This document shows, one piece after another, positions 26,574-35,782 of a DNA stretch of 64,000 nucleotides. How positions within the stretch are numbered: the stretch's first letter is position 1; each line of letters begins with the position of its first letter. The stretch lies in contig NZ_AQGU01000026.1 of the NCBI RefSeq assembly GCF_014905615.1, positions 62,001-126,000 on the forward strand, read 5' to 3'. The stretch is from Pseudoalteromonas aliena SW19 (GTDB taxonomy: Bacteria > Pseudomonadota > Gammaproteobacteria > Enterobacterales > Alteromonadaceae). The notes beneath the pieces were generated by a model. The model was given only the letters and a program-made list of their open reading frames with translations. It did no database searches and had not been told where the DNA came from. The position numbers and the translations under genes are program-made.

Positions 26574-27494
26574 TTAATAACCCTTCTTTCTATTTACTTG
26601 GTTATTAAGCTTAGCTCCCTTTATGAATAGTTCAATATTATCGGCTATTTGCTCTGTAACACTGTTTAAATCTGACAATGCTGCACAATGTGGTGTTAAC
26701 GTGATTTTAGGATGCTGCCAAAATGGATGCTCATCATTTAGCGGTTCTTGGTCAAAAACATCAAGCGTAGCCGCACGTAACATTTCATTATCTAATGCAC
26801 TTAATAAGTCTTGTTCAACAACGTGTTGTCCTCGCGCTACATTTATTACAACAGCATGCGCTGGCAGCTTAGCTATTAATTCATGATTAATAATACCTGA
26901 GGTCATCTTTGTAAGTGGCAGTAAACATACTAGGTAATCGGTATTTTTAAGCATTTCATCAAGTCCGTGCTGGGTACTATGTATATTTACATCAGCATCC
27001 TCCTTGTGACTTTGTGCCCATGCACTTACATCAAACCCATTTTTAATTAGTTTTTTAGCGCATGCTTTGCCAAGCTCCCCGTAGCCGAGTATACCAACGT
27101 GTTTATAATTATAGGCACGCTTTGGTTTCCAACTTTGCTGGCTTTGCTTAATAAAATAGTCTTTTAAACGTAATTTTTGCGCTAGTACATGGGTAAGTAC
27201 ATATTCGGCCATATCCTCAGCGAGTTGTTCATCAACAATGCGTACAACATTAATATGCTCTGGCAACTGCGTTAAATCAATGCTATCAACTCCAGCACCA
27301 AATGATGAAACAACTTTTAAATTTGGTAATTGCGCCCACATTGTCTGAGGTGCTTTCCAAGCAAGTACAAAATCTACGTCATTCAAATTTTGGCATTCTG
27401 GCCATTGCTCAATACGCAATGTTGGTAAACAAGCTTGCAACTGCGCCATTAATTTTGTGTTATCCCGCCCTGTAATCGCAATTAATACCGACAT
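26574..27494 (-). CDS. D-2-hydroxyacid dehydrogenase, glyoxylate/hydroxypyruvate reductase type
   Basis: The 306-residue product belongs to the NAD(P)-dependent D-2-hydroxyacid dehydrogenases and most resembles GhrA-type reductases. It has the dinucleotide motif GILGYGELGKACAKKL (about residues 136-151), catalytic Arg in NVARGQHVVEQD, a catalytic acid in DVFDQEPLNDEHPFW and His in LTPHCAAL. The start is ATG 27494 with GGGGGA 4 nt upstream; nine upstream codons are ignored. The exact substrate cannot be read from sequence. It is divergent from the acyltransferase gene. Confidence 0.88.
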   Translation of the reverse strand: MSVLIAITGRDNTKLMAQLQACLPTLRIEQWPECQNLNDVDFVLAWKAPQTMWAQLPNLKVVSSFGAGVDSIDLTQLPEHINVVRIVDEQLAEDMAEYVLTHVLAQKLRLKDYFIKQSQQSWKPKRAYNYKHVGILGYGELGKACAKKLIKNGFDVSAWAQSHKEDADVNIHSTQHGLDEMLKNTDYLVCLLPLTKMTSGIINHELIAKLPAHAVVINVARGQHVVEQDLLSALDNEMLRAATLDVFDQEPLNDEHPFWQHPKITLTPHCAALSDLNSVTEQIADNIELFIKGAKLNNQVNRKKGY

Positions 27495-27656
27495 GCATCC
27501 CCCAATAAAATTGTTGATCAAATGAATATGCGCCTAATTATGCCTTTGCTTTGTCTTATTCGCACTTCAAAAAGTCACACAATTGCAAAGTAATTGTCAC
27601 ACCCTTTTTTTACTCTATCTCAAAGGCAAATATACCAATGCGTTTTAGAGGTTAAT

Positions 27657-29369
27657 ATGATCAGTATTGATAAAGTAATAGCAGCAAATTTACCGCAACT
27701 AAAAAACTCACCAAAAGTAACCGGTTTAGTAAAAAAAGGACTTGGATACTTATTACACGAGCAAGAATTTGTTGCATTTGGTGATGCCTATCCCCACTTA
27801 CAAGGATTAGAGTTTGTAGAACAGGTACTTGACGAACTTGATTTTGACACCCGCTACAAACCAAAACAGACTGAGCATATACCTAATGAGGGTAAATTGG
27901 TTATTGTTGCAAATCATCCAATTGGATCCCTAGATGCATTGGCGTTAATTAAGGTCCTTTCAACGGTGAGGCAAGACTTAAAGGTCGTGGCGAACCGTAT
28001 GTTAATGTCAGTCACTCCCATGCATGAACTCTTATTACCCGTTGATAACTTATCCGGAATGACTAAAAAAATAGAACTGCATAATATTCATCAACACCTA
28101 AAGAGTGAAGGAGCATTATTAATATTCCCTGCAGGCGAAGTGTCGCGTTTGAGCCCGACCGGAATAAAAGACTGTAAATGGAACAGCGGCTTTTTACGTA
28201 TGGCGAAAAAAGCTAACTGCCCTATTTTACCTGTATTTATTAAAGCTAAAAATAGCCCTCTATTTTATGGCACTTCAATGATCTACAAACCTCTAGCAAG
28301 CCTATTGTTAGTCAAAGAAATGTTTAAGCAACGTCAAAAATCTTTAGAGTTTGAAATTGGTGCTTCTATTCCTCCTGAGTCTTATTTAATAGAAAACCTA
28401 AAAGACAAAGAAGTAGTAAACCTTATCCGAAAACAACTTTACAGGCTTACCAGTAAAAAGCCCCTGCCGCTAAAAACACAAATGCCTATTGCAGTCCCTG
28501 AGTGCAGAAAAGAGCTCAAAAAAGCAATTGATCAATGCCAACTACTTGGTAAAACACAAGACGGTATGCACATACACCTTTATCAATATATAGGTAGTTC
28601 GCCAGTTTTTAGAGAGTTGGGTCGCCTTAGAGAAATTGCGTTTAGAGCGGTAGGTGAAGGCAGCGGAAAGCGCCGTGATATAGATAAGTTTGATATGGAC
28701 TATCAACACCTTGTTCTATGGGATCCCTCCCAGCTAGAGTTAGTCGGTGCATACCGTTTAGCTTGCGCAGCAGACATAATCAAAAAGCACGGACGAGAAG
28801 GCCTCTATACCGCTAGCTTGTTTACTTATACCGATGCAATGGCGCCCTATTTGCAACAAGGAATTGAATTAGGTCGCAGTTTTGTCCAACCTAAATATTG
28901 GGGGCGTAAAAGCCTTGATTACTTATGGTATGGGATTGGCGCTTTTGTAAAAAACTACCCACAATATCGTTATTTATTTGGCGCGGTGACCGTCTCTAAC
29001 GCCTTACCCGAACAAGCTAAAGCGATGTTGGTTTATTACTATCAGCATTATTATAAGAGTAACCAGATACTTGCTACGCCAAATAACGAATTTAAACTAA
29101 GTGATCAACAACTAACACAATGCCAAACCGTATTTACGGACAGCGATATAAAAGAAGACTTTGTAGAACTTAAACATGTACTTGCCAACATGGGCGCGCA
29201 AGTTCCTACGCTATTTAAACAATATACAGAGCTCTGTACGCCTGGCGGGGTGCAATTTTTAAGCTTTAGTATCGACCCTGATTTTAATAATTGCATTGAT
29301 GGTTTAGTGTTAGTCGATCTTGAAAATGTAAAAGAAAATAAAGCAAAACGCTATCTCGGGAAAGAATAA
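27657..29369 (+). CDS. olsF: Fused double acyltransferase, OlsF-like (ornithine lipid synthesis)
   Basis: The 570-residue product has an N-terminal lysophospholipid-type acyltransferase domain (NHPIGSLDAL, about residues 86-95; FPAGEVSR, about 155-162) and a C-terminal GNAT/OlsB-like N-acyltransferase domain (about 290-480; FRELGRLREIAFR, LELVGAYRL, ELGRSFV). This order is that of OlsF, which makes ornithine lipids by N- then O-acylation of ornithine. Hemolysin-like and GNAT-fused proteins of unknown substrate share it, so the substrate is inferred. The ATG at 27657 has AGAGG 5 nt upstream; earlier in-frame codons lack one. Confidence 0.75.
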   Translation: MISIDKVIAANLPQLKNSPKVTGLVKKGLGYLLHEQEFVAFGDAYPHLQGLEFVEQVLDELDFDTRYKPKQTEHIPNEGKLVIVANHPIGSLDALALIKVLSTVRQDLKVVANRMLMSVTPMHELLLPVDNLSGMTKKIELHNIHQHLKSEGALLIFPAGEVSRLSPTGIKDCKWNSGFLRMAKKANCPILPVFIKAKNSPLFYGTSMIYKPLASLLLVKEMFKQRQKSLEFEIGASIPPESYLIENLKDKEVVNLIRKQLYRLTSKKPLPLKTQMPIAVPECRKELKKAIDQCQLLGKTQDGMHIHLYQYIGSSPVFRELGRLREIAFRAVGEGSGKRRDIDKFDMDYQHLVLWDPSQLELVGAYRLACAADIIKKHGREGLYTASLFTYTDAMAPYLQQGIELGRSFVQPKYWGRKSLDYLWYGIGAFVKNYPQYRYLFGAVTVSNALPEQAKAMLVYYYQHYYKSNQILATPNNEFKLSDQQLTQCQTVFTDSDIKEDFVELKHVLANMGAQVPTLFKQYTELCTPGGVQFLSFSIDPDFNNCIDGLVLVDLENVKENKAKRYLGKE

Positions 29370-29386
29370 ACACTGACGCCTTTAAT

Positions 29387-29542
29387 ATCAATTCGCTTAA
29401 TTAAATACTCTATTTTGAGGGAATAAAACCATGTAGCTAACAAGAAAAAATTTGTTATTTAGTTATTCTCAGCAATTGCTCCAGCATTGCTCTGCAGACA
29501 TTTTAACGCCGTTAGCATCCGGTTTAATCCCTCAAATTGATA
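29387..29542. repeat. Dispersed inverted-repeat element, family 3 (156 bp), overlapping the dapE 3' end
   Basis: The ends are TATCAATT (29387-29394) and AATTGATA (29535-29542). The homology continues inward: right arm TATCAATTTGAGGGAT (minus strand), left arm the same but split by about 20 bp, with TTGAGGGAATAAAACC at about 29414-29430. The interior is AT-rich and non-coding. The right arm extends into dapE and encodes its final residues and stop. Confidence 0.7.
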
Positions 29543-30714
29543 AACATACTTTTAAGTAGCGAAGTATAAATAGCGTCTATCTTCAATAAATCCTCAATAG
29601 GCACGTTTTCATTTACTTGGTGAATTGTATGATTACGCACACCACACTCAATTACTTGAGTGTGGTTATTTGCAAAAAATCGGCCGTCAGAAGTCCCGCC
29701 ACTTGTACTTAATAAAGGGTAACTTCTCGTTTGTTGATAAATAGCGTGTTCTATATGTGAGAGTAAACTCCAATCCTTAGCTGCACTGGTATAATAAGGT
29801 TCACAAGGGCGTTGCCACTCAATACTGTAATAAGCCGCAAACTTATTCAGAGCCTCAGTAACACGCGATTTAACTGCATCGCTATTGTAACCATGACTAT
29901 AACGCACGTTAAATGTAATTTCGCAGTTACTCGGCACTAAATTATCAACCACATTTTTGATATTAATTCCGGTTACTTGCAAAGTCGTTTTTGAACTTGT
30001 CTCATCAAGATCCCACGTTTGTGTACTTAATAGATTAACTATTTTAGCCCCAATGTGCGCCGCATTAACTGTGTGTTCTGGATAGGCAACATGACCTGCT
30101 TTACCATTAACAACAATACGCGCAGACAATGCTCCACGTCGACCATTTTTAATCGTATCACCCACATGCAAATGGCTTGTCGGCTCTCCAACTATACAAC
30201 CATCCAAAATAACTCCTCGCTTAGCAAGCCTATAGGCTATTTCCTGAGAGCCAAATTCAGCCTCCCCTTCTTCATCAGAGGTAACAAGCCAATAAAGCGA
30301 ACCGATTTTCTTTTTATTACTATTTATTAAGCTTTTTGTTGCACTGAGCATAGCGGCAACACCGCCTTTCATGTCCGCAGCACCCCTACCATAAACGGCA
30401 CCGTTTAAAATACGTCCTGCAAAAGGCGGACTTAACCAATTGCCAGTTGCGGCCGGTACTACATCAATATGCCCAGAAAATGCAACGCAAGGGCCTGGTG
30501 CGAAATCAATATGTGCAATCAAATTGGTCACGCCTTTTACTTTAAACTGCTCACAACTAAATCCTAGCTCAGTTAAATGATCATTTAGCCAATCAATTGC
30601 ACCAGCTTGGTTAGGTGTCACTGATTCGAACTGAATAAGTGTTTGTAAATACGCAACGACCTGTGCATGCAAGACATTGTTATTTTTTGTTTTTTCAATC
30701 GTGGCTAAAGACAT
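29524..30714 (-). CDS. dapE: Succinyl-diaminopimelate desuccinylase
   Basis: DapE is a di-zinc M20 peptidase-family enzyme that hydrolyses N-succinyl-LL-diaminopimelate in lysine and peptidoglycan synthesis. The 396-residue product has the metal motifs FSGHIDVVPA (about residues 69-78), GRGAADMKGG, TSDEEGEAE and, near the C-terminus, an N-H-T segment (GVRNHTIHQVNE). I start at the ATG at 30714 (AAGAG upstream); a GTG three codons earlier is possible. The last residues (INLRD) and stop lie inside a repeat element and extend beyond the usual C-terminus, suggesting a repeat-donated tail. Confidence 0.88.
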   Translation of the reverse strand: MSLATIEKTKNNNVLHAQVVAYLQTLIQFESVTPNQAGAIDWLNDHLTELGFSCEQFKVKGVTNLIAHIDFAPGPCVAFSGHIDVVPAATGNWLSPPFAGRILNGAVYGRGAADMKGGVAAMLSATKSLINSNKKKIGSLYWLVTSDEEGEAEFGSQEIAYRLAKRGVILDGCIVGEPTSHLHVGDTIKNGRRGALSARIVVNGKAGHVAYPEHTVNAAHIGAKIVNLLSTQTWDLDETSSKTTLQVTGINIKNVVDNLVPSNCEITFNVRYSHGYNSDAVKSRVTEALNKFAAYYSIEWQRPCEPYYTSAAKDWSLLSHIEHAIYQQTRSYPLLSTSGGTSDGRFFANNHTQVIECGVRNHTIHQVNENVPIEDLLKIDAIYTSLLKSMFINLRD

Positions 30715-30901
30715 ATTAAACACTCTTAATAGCTTAAAGAGCCTTAATTAAAGCGCTAGATTATGACTAATCGATGTCAACACTGATACATTCTTGTGAC
30801 CATTCACAATCTACCTATGTCAATCATTGCTTTAAAAAATTAACGCTAACATTAATCTAAATCAAGAAACCATTTCACAACATTCAAACATATTTGAAAC
30901 T

Positions 30902-30943
30902 TTGATCTAGAACAATTTTTTATTTTTTTTTGGCTGCAATAAT
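30902..30943 (+). promoter_or_regulatory. FNR-like site and -10 box upstream of ompW
   Basis: TTGAT-CTAG-AACAA (30902-30915) matches the FNR/EtrA operator TTGAT-N4-ATCAA with one mismatch. An AATAAT -10 box (30938-30943) puts the start near 30950, so the operator centre is close to -41.5, the class II activator position. The ompW gene is FNR-dependent in E. coli. Confidence 0.55.
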
Positions 30944-30977
30944 AGCGTCAATCAAAAAGTAGTTCTTGGAGAACAAC

Positions 30978-31631
30978 ATGAAAACCACAATGAGCATTGC
31001 ATTACTAACTTCTTTACTTGCACTATCTCCAGCTGCACACGCTAACTTTAGCGTAAATGTTGGCGCTATTAACGTAAACCCTGATAACAGTAGCTCTACA
31101 ATCAATGAAGCGCCGACTCTAGGCCTAAAAGGTGATTCAGATACTCAGCTTGGTATTACTATAGATTACGCATTTAACGATCAGTGGGTATTAGAACTTA
31201 TTGCAGCAACTCCTTTCTCACATGATGTAAATGGCACTGGCGGTTTAGCTGGCAATAAAATTGCCGATATAAAACAATTACCACCTTCACTTATCGCCCA
31301 GTACCATTTTTTAGATACAAGCTACGCGTTAAGACCGTTTGTAGGTGTTGGCATAAACTATACAATGTTTTTTGATGAGCAACCGTCACAAGCGCTTAAA
31401 ACAACACTTGGTACTGACAACGTAAAAGTAAAACTAGATGATTCATTTGGTTTTGTAGCACAAATAGGTGCTAACTATAAAATTGACGAAAACTGGGGAT
31501 TACATGCAATGGTGTCTATTATGGATATTGATACTGACGCGACGGTCTATGCTAATGGTGCTAAAGCATTAACCTCAACAGTAGAGCTTGACCCAGTTGT
31601 TGCTATGTTTGGTGTTAAATATAACTTTTAA
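30978..31631 (+). CDS. ompW: OmpW-family outer-membrane protein
   Basis: OmpW proteins are eight-stranded beta-barrels with a hydrophobic channel. The 217-residue product starts at ATG 30978 (GGAG 6 nt upstream) with signal peptide MKTTMSIALLTSLLALSPAA, cleaved after AHA. Family motifs include VGAINVNPD, ITIDYAFNDQWVLELIAATPF, LPPSLIAQYHF and RPFVGVGINYTMFF, ending in the aromatic C-terminus VKYNF required for barrel assembly. It is monocistronic, with tandem hairpins downstream. Confidence 0.94.
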   Translation: MKTTMSIALLTSLLALSPAAHANFSVNVGAINVNPDNSSSTINEAPTLGLKGDSDTQLGITIDYAFNDQWVLELIAATPFSHDVNGTGGLAGNKIADIKQLPPSLIAQYHFLDTSYALRPFVGVGINYTMFFDEQPSQALKTTLGTDNVKVKLDDSFGFVAQIGANYKIDENWGLHAMVSIMDIDTDATVYANGAKALTSTVELDPVVAMFGVKYNF

Positions 31632-31640
31632 AGTATATGG

Positions 31641-31701
31641 TATAGCTAAGCAATGCTTAGCTATACTTACTATGTGTGTTAAAGGCCGAAAGGCCTTTTT
31701 T
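31641..31701 (+). terminator. Tandem hairpins after ompW, second one an intrinsic terminator
   Basis: The first is a perfect 11-bp stem TATAGCTAAGC / GCTTAGCTATA (31641-31665). The second, AAAGGCC-GAAA-GGCCTTT (31681-31698), runs directly into more Ts and is a standard terminator. Confidence 0.88.
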
Positions 31702-32236
31702 ATTTAGGTAGGTTATTCACTTTTTTCTGTTCTAGCATTTCTTTCCAATGCATTACTTCTGTTGGTAAAATTGGAGTTTTACCTTCAAAGCCCGCCACTT
31801 CAAGCATTTCTTCTACACTTATAACGCCTTTTTTGCTTTTAAACACACCTCGTACATAGGCGATAGCATGTAAACCTCGTGCGGAATGAAACTTTTGCTC
31901 GATATAAAAGTATTTATGATCCCAGCCTACAAGCTTAGTGCTAATGGTGTATCGCTGCATTGGTTTAATATCACGGATATAAGTAATCGCCGTTGCGTTA
32001 ACGATAGGGAACCAACGGCGCTTCAAAATTTGCTTTAGCAAACCAACACGCTCAGTCATCCACGTGCGTGATAAATCCATCATAGCTAAATAACGAGAGT
32101 TAGTTAGATGCAAATTTATATCGCAATCTGTTGGTAATGCTTTGTAATCAATATCTACTGTATCAAGTAAACCTTGATACTGATGATTACGCTTAATTTT
32201 AAAAAACAATAAAAGCAGTCGAATATATAAGTTCAC
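31700..32236 (-). CDS. Hotdog-fold acyl-CoA thioesterase family protein
   Basis: The 178-residue product is of the 4-hydroxybenzoyl-CoA thioesterase-like family, with the LPTDCDINLHLTNSRYLAMM segment holding the conserved Asp and the following DLSRTWM. A hydrophobic N-terminus (MNLYIRLLLLFFKIK) may associate with membrane. The start is GTG at 32236. It lies about 95 nt downstream of tyrR on the same strand. The substrate is not evident. Confidence 0.8.
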   Translation of the reverse strand: MNLYIRLLLLFFKIKRNHQYQGLLDTVDIDYKALPTDCDINLHLTNSRYLAMMDLSRTWMTERVGLLKQILKRRWFPIVNATAITYIRDIKPMQRYTISTKLVGWDHKYFYIEQKFHSARGLHAIAYVRGVFKSKKGVISVEEMLEVAGFEGKTPILPTEVMHWKEMLEQKKVNNLPK

Positions 32237-32331
32237 AGGGGAGGTCTTACCAGTTTGTTGTTAATTTTGAGTGTATCACAAGTTTTTGAAAAAAATATCA
32301 TTCATCATTATCAAGTGATACGTTAATTTTA

Positions 32332-33888
32332 CTAAACTTTTACTGTTTTACGGTTAATACCGTAGTCACGTAATTTGTTTGCAACTGCGGTATGGCTAAG
32401 CCCTAAACGCTTTGCTAATTGGCGGGAGCTCGGATAAGCCGGATAGAGCTTGCGAAGCAATGTTGCCTCAAACCGTTTTACCGCTTGATCAAGCGAGCCC
32501 TCAAAATCTGACTCTAAATACCCTAACTCGTGCGTAAATGTAGGTAACTGTAAATGCTCTACACGTAACTCACTATCATCGAGTAATGACACAGCGCGGT
32601 AAATTGCGTTTTCTAATTGACGAACATTACCAGGCCACGGGTATTCTTGTAAAAAGCTTAAGCATTCTTGAGATAAAAGTGGTACGGGATGGCCATTTTG
32701 CTGTGCATATTTTTGTATAAAGTGCTCTGCAAGTGGCCCCACGTCAGCTTTGCGATCTCTAAGCGGAGCAATTTCTAACGTTAGAACATTTATTCTGTAA
32801 TATAAATCTTCTCTAAATACACCCTCTTGTACCATTGCCGGTAAATCTTTTTGCGTAGCTGCAATAATGCGTACGTTTACTTTAACCTCGTTCTCATCTC
32901 CTACTTTTCTAAAGGTACCGTCTTGTAAAAAGCGCAGTAGCTTAGTTTGTAGTTGAGTTGACATTTCACCCACTTCATCCAAAAACACAGTGCCACCATC
33001 AGCCTGCTCTAAAACACCTCGTTTTGGTGCTGCGTTTTCTTCATAACCTGCATAACCAAATAATTCAGATTCAGCGACATCATCCGGTAACGATGCACAC
33101 GACAAAGCAATAAAAGGTTTGACAGATCGGTTGGAAGCATAATGGCAAGCTCGAGCAAGCAGCTCTTTGCCTGTTCCTGTTTCACCTGTAATTAATATTG
33201 GGGCTTCTAATTGTGACATTTTGCGTGCTTCACGGACAACTCGACGCATAGCGGTACTAAAGTTATGAATAGTGGCGAAACTTTCTTGTCCATAACGTCG
33301 AAAGGCACTCACTTGCTGACCTAAACGGCTCTGTGATTTAATATTAATTACCGCACCAGCAAGCACATCACCTTCATTACCTTGAGGAACTGCAATTGGT
33401 AAAATATCAGCAATAAAATCTTCACCTGCCACTTCTACACGCGTAGTTTGGCCTAGTACTTCTTTACTCTCTAACCAACGAGTAAAATTAAACCCTTTGA
33501 GCAAATTATTAATATTTGCACCAATAACGTCTTTTTCATGCAACTGTAAATCTTTACACGCTGCATCGTTACACAAGCGTACCCACCCTTTGGCATCTAT
33601 CGAAATAACTCCATCAGGCAATGCGCGCAGTAATGTATTTAGCTCATTATGTTCACGCTCAGAAGGTAAAAAAGCAGTTGTACGTACATCATGCACACCG
33701 TCGATTAAACGAATAGATGGCATGATTTTTTGAAATTGCTCAAATTCAATCTCGGGAAAACTTACATACATACGACAGTTAACTGAATCGACTTCAATAC
33801 CTTTTAAATCAACACCATAGTTAACTAAAATATTAAGGATTTCTTGAGCAATACCAATTCTGTCAGCACAGTGAATATCTAGACGCAT
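32332..33888 (-). CDS. tyrR: TyrR, regulator of aromatic amino acid metabolism
   Basis: TyrR senses tyrosine, phenylalanine and tryptophan and binds TGTAAA-N6-TTTACA boxes. The 518-residue product has an N-terminal ACT domain (MRLDIHCADRIGIAQEIL), a PAS domain (about residues 78-185), an AAA+ sigma54-type domain (GETGTGKELLARACH Walker A; AELFGYAGYEE in place of the GAFTGA loop; GGTVFLDEVGEM Walker B) and a C-terminal HTH (SRQLAKRLGLSHTAVANKLR). Absence of GAFTGA fits TyrR, which works with sigma70. The window also holds the likely targets hpd and fahA. Confidence 0.95.
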   Translation of the reverse strand: MRLDIHCADRIGIAQEILNILVNYGVDLKGIEVDSVNCRMYVSFPEIEFEQFQKIMPSIRLIDGVHDVRTTAFLPSEREHNELNTLLRALPDGVISIDAKGWVRLCNDAACKDLQLHEKDVIGANINNLLKGFNFTRWLESKEVLGQTTRVEVAGEDFIADILPIAVPQGNEGDVLAGAVINIKSQSRLGQQVSAFRRYGQESFATIHNFSTAMRRVVREARKMSQLEAPILITGETGTGKELLARACHYASNRSVKPFIALSCASLPDDVAESELFGYAGYEENAAPKRGVLEQADGGTVFLDEVGEMSTQLQTKLLRFLQDGTFRKVGDENEVKVNVRIIAATQKDLPAMVQEGVFREDLYYRINVLTLEIAPLRDRKADVGPLAEHFIQKYAQQNGHPVPLLSQECLSFLQEYPWPGNVRQLENAIYRAVSLLDDSELRVEHLQLPTFTHELGYLESDFEGSLDQAVKRFEATLLRKLYPAYPSSRQLAKRLGLSHTAVANKLRDYGINRKTVKV

Positions 33889-34027
33889 ACATCCCCAAAG
33901 TAGGAAAAACCATATTGGCAGAATAATACGCTAAGTCGCTTTGAGAAGGTAGCTTATTGTAAACATTTTTGGACAAAGCTGAGCGTTAAAATACATAACC
34001 CGCTGCACTCAATATCCCTATAAAAAA

Positions 34028-35608
34028 TCAATTACTTTGTGGGTATACTGACCAATCACCGCCATCTAACTGTATATAAGGTCGCTTGTTAACATACATC
34101 ATAATAGTATCTGCGTTTTCAGCCACTTTTGGGGCTTTCGGCAGGTTCTCAACTAAGTTAGCGGTGCTATTATTTCCACCAAAAATGTCTGTTTGAAGCG
34201 TTTTGCTTACCAGCTCCGAAAGAGCAAAATAACTCGTTGAGTCATCGATTACTATCTGCGAGTAAGGTTGAACATTAGGGCCAATAAACTTAATGGCCAC
34301 TGGTACAGACACAATGGCAGGGCTTGGTATTTCGCGCAAACCTGCAAACTGCACCTTATCACCTTTTAACGCAGCACCATGTTCAGGTACTACCATTAGC
34401 ATTACATTTCGACCGCGCTTTTCTAAATTTTTAATAAAACTATTAATATCAGCAAATAAATTAGCGTGCCTCTGTGGGTAACTTTGCTGACTATTCATGC
34501 GAGCGCTATTAGCAAACTGATTCCCATCATGTAAGCTTGTTGTGTTGTAGTACATAGCACAAGGCTTGCAATCTTTTGCATCATTATCCAGCCAACCATT
34601 CAACACTGCCCCATCAGAATAAATAGGGCTATTATCAAAGCCATATTGAGCAATAGGCATAGCATCGATATTAAACGGTTTACTAGTCAAACCGCCGTAT
34701 TTATTTATTAAACCTTTAAATTCATCAAAATGACCATCATGATTCATTACTACATTATGTTGGTAGCCAAGTTTTTCTAAGTTTTTAAATAAGTAGCATT
34801 GCTCAGGTGTGTCGTTAAATAAGGCTTCTTGACTTGTTTGCCCACAACTAGCCCTCAAAAGTCTTATCGCTGCAGGACCACTGTATGACGTTGCAGAATT
34901 AAAATCTGAAAAAACAATATCAAAATCTTTATACATAGTGGCTAAGCTAACATCGATTGTATTCAAATCATCGACAGCCATAGAGCAAATATTTAAAACA
35001 ATAACATCAAATAAATCGCCTTCTACCTGTTGAGGAAACTGGCTCATGAGTAGACGTTGTTGTTGATAAAAATCACTTAATTGTTGATCGGGTGACTTTT
35101 TTCCTGTCGTTACAATTGCAGGGTCTGCGAGTATATTTTCACTCTTTTTTACAGCTAAACCCTGAGTTATTTCCGGTTGCTGAGCTGCTTTGTAATGACT
35201 CCACCCAATAAAGGTTAGACCAATAACCGTCACAGTCGTAAATCGGATCCATTGTGAGCTATACCAGAAAAAAACGATGATAATAAATAATCCAAGTAAC
35301 ATATCTACATTTATTACTCGCCCAACTAACTCTACAAAATAACTAGCATTAAAATCTTGGATGTTATCAGCCTGTTTAACAAGCCGATTTATTGGCGGTA
35401 GCCAAGAATCTTTATAAAGTAATATAACGCCGAGTATTACAGCGCTCAGATGCTTTAACTTTTCTATTCGTACATTTTTGAAATGTACTGCTAAAAAAGC
35501 AGCAAATGCAGTGTTACTTAAAAAATCAAAACTAATCGCCCCGTAATAAAACAATGCAAATTTTACTAAAAAATAAAGGTTCCACACCCCTAAGCCTGAG
35601 AGTTTCAA
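34028..35608 (-). CDS. bcsG: BcsG, cellulose phosphoethanolamine transferase
   Basis: BcsG transfers phosphoethanolamine from phospholipid to nascent cellulose in the periplasm. The 526-residue product has about five N-terminal membrane helices (to about residue 150) and an alkaline-phosphatase-fold periplasmic domain. The likely nucleophile Ser is in VLNICSMAVDD, at the place of E. coli BcsG Ser278 (NICSLSW), and zinc-site residues lie in VVPEHGAALKGDK. It starts at TTG 35608, which overlaps the bcsF stop codon, indicating translational coupling. It is last in the bcsEFG operon. Confidence 0.93.
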   Translation of the reverse strand: MKLSGLGVWNLYFLVKFALFYYGAISFDFLSNTAFAAFLAVHFKNVRIEKLKHLSAVILGVILLYKDSWLPPINRLVKQADNIQDFNASYFVELVGRVINVDMLLGLFIIIVFFWYSSQWIRFTTVTVIGLTFIGWSHYKAAQQPEITQGLAVKKSENILADPAIVTTGKKSPDQQLSDFYQQQRLLMSQFPQQVEGDLFDVIVLNICSMAVDDLNTIDVSLATMYKDFDIVFSDFNSATSYSGPAAIRLLRASCGQTSQEALFNDTPEQCYLFKNLEKLGYQHNVVMNHDGHFDEFKGLINKYGGLTSKPFNIDAMPIAQYGFDNSPIYSDGAVLNGWLDNDAKDCKPCAMYYNTTSLHDGNQFANSARMNSQQSYPQRHANLFADINSFIKNLEKRGRNVMLMVVPEHGAALKGDKVQFAGLREIPSPAIVSVPVAIKFIGPNVQPYSQIVIDDSTSYFALSELVSKTLQTDIFGGNNSTANLVENLPKAPKVAENADTIMMYVNKRPYIQLDGGDWSVYPQSN

Positions 35609-35781
35609 TTGTTTTCCTTTTTATTTTTTGTTGGTGTATAGGGCTCTAAAACTTCGTGTTTAAATGTGACTTTATAAAAATATTTTTTTAATTTGTCTAA
35701 AACATAAGTGCTCATTAAGCATAATAAAACCCCCAGAATAAGCGCAATAAAACCGGTGATTAAAAATTGATTTAAGCTCAC
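35605..35781 (-). CDS. bcsF: BcsF, small membrane subunit of the cellulose complex (58 aa)
   Basis: This is a 58-residue single-pass membrane protein (MSLNQFLITGFIALILGVLL, then a basic cytoplasmic tail ending TPTKNKKENN). BcsF recruits c-di-GMP-bound BcsE to the synthase in E. coli. Here it starts at GTG 35781, one base after the bcsE stop, with AAGGAG 7 nt upstream inside bcsE. Its TGA stop overlaps the bcsG TTG start. Position, size and topology match BcsF; primary sequence is poorly conserved in this family. Confidence 0.85.
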   Translation of the reverse strand: MSLNQFLITGFIALILGVLLCLMSTYVLDKLKKYFYKVTFKHEVLEPYTPTKNKKENN

Positions 35782-35782
35782 T

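Noticed and set aside
32332..33888. Considered a generic sigma-54 activator
   Set aside because: The GAFTGA loop is absent, and the ACT-PAS-AAA-HTH architecture and N-terminus match TyrR.
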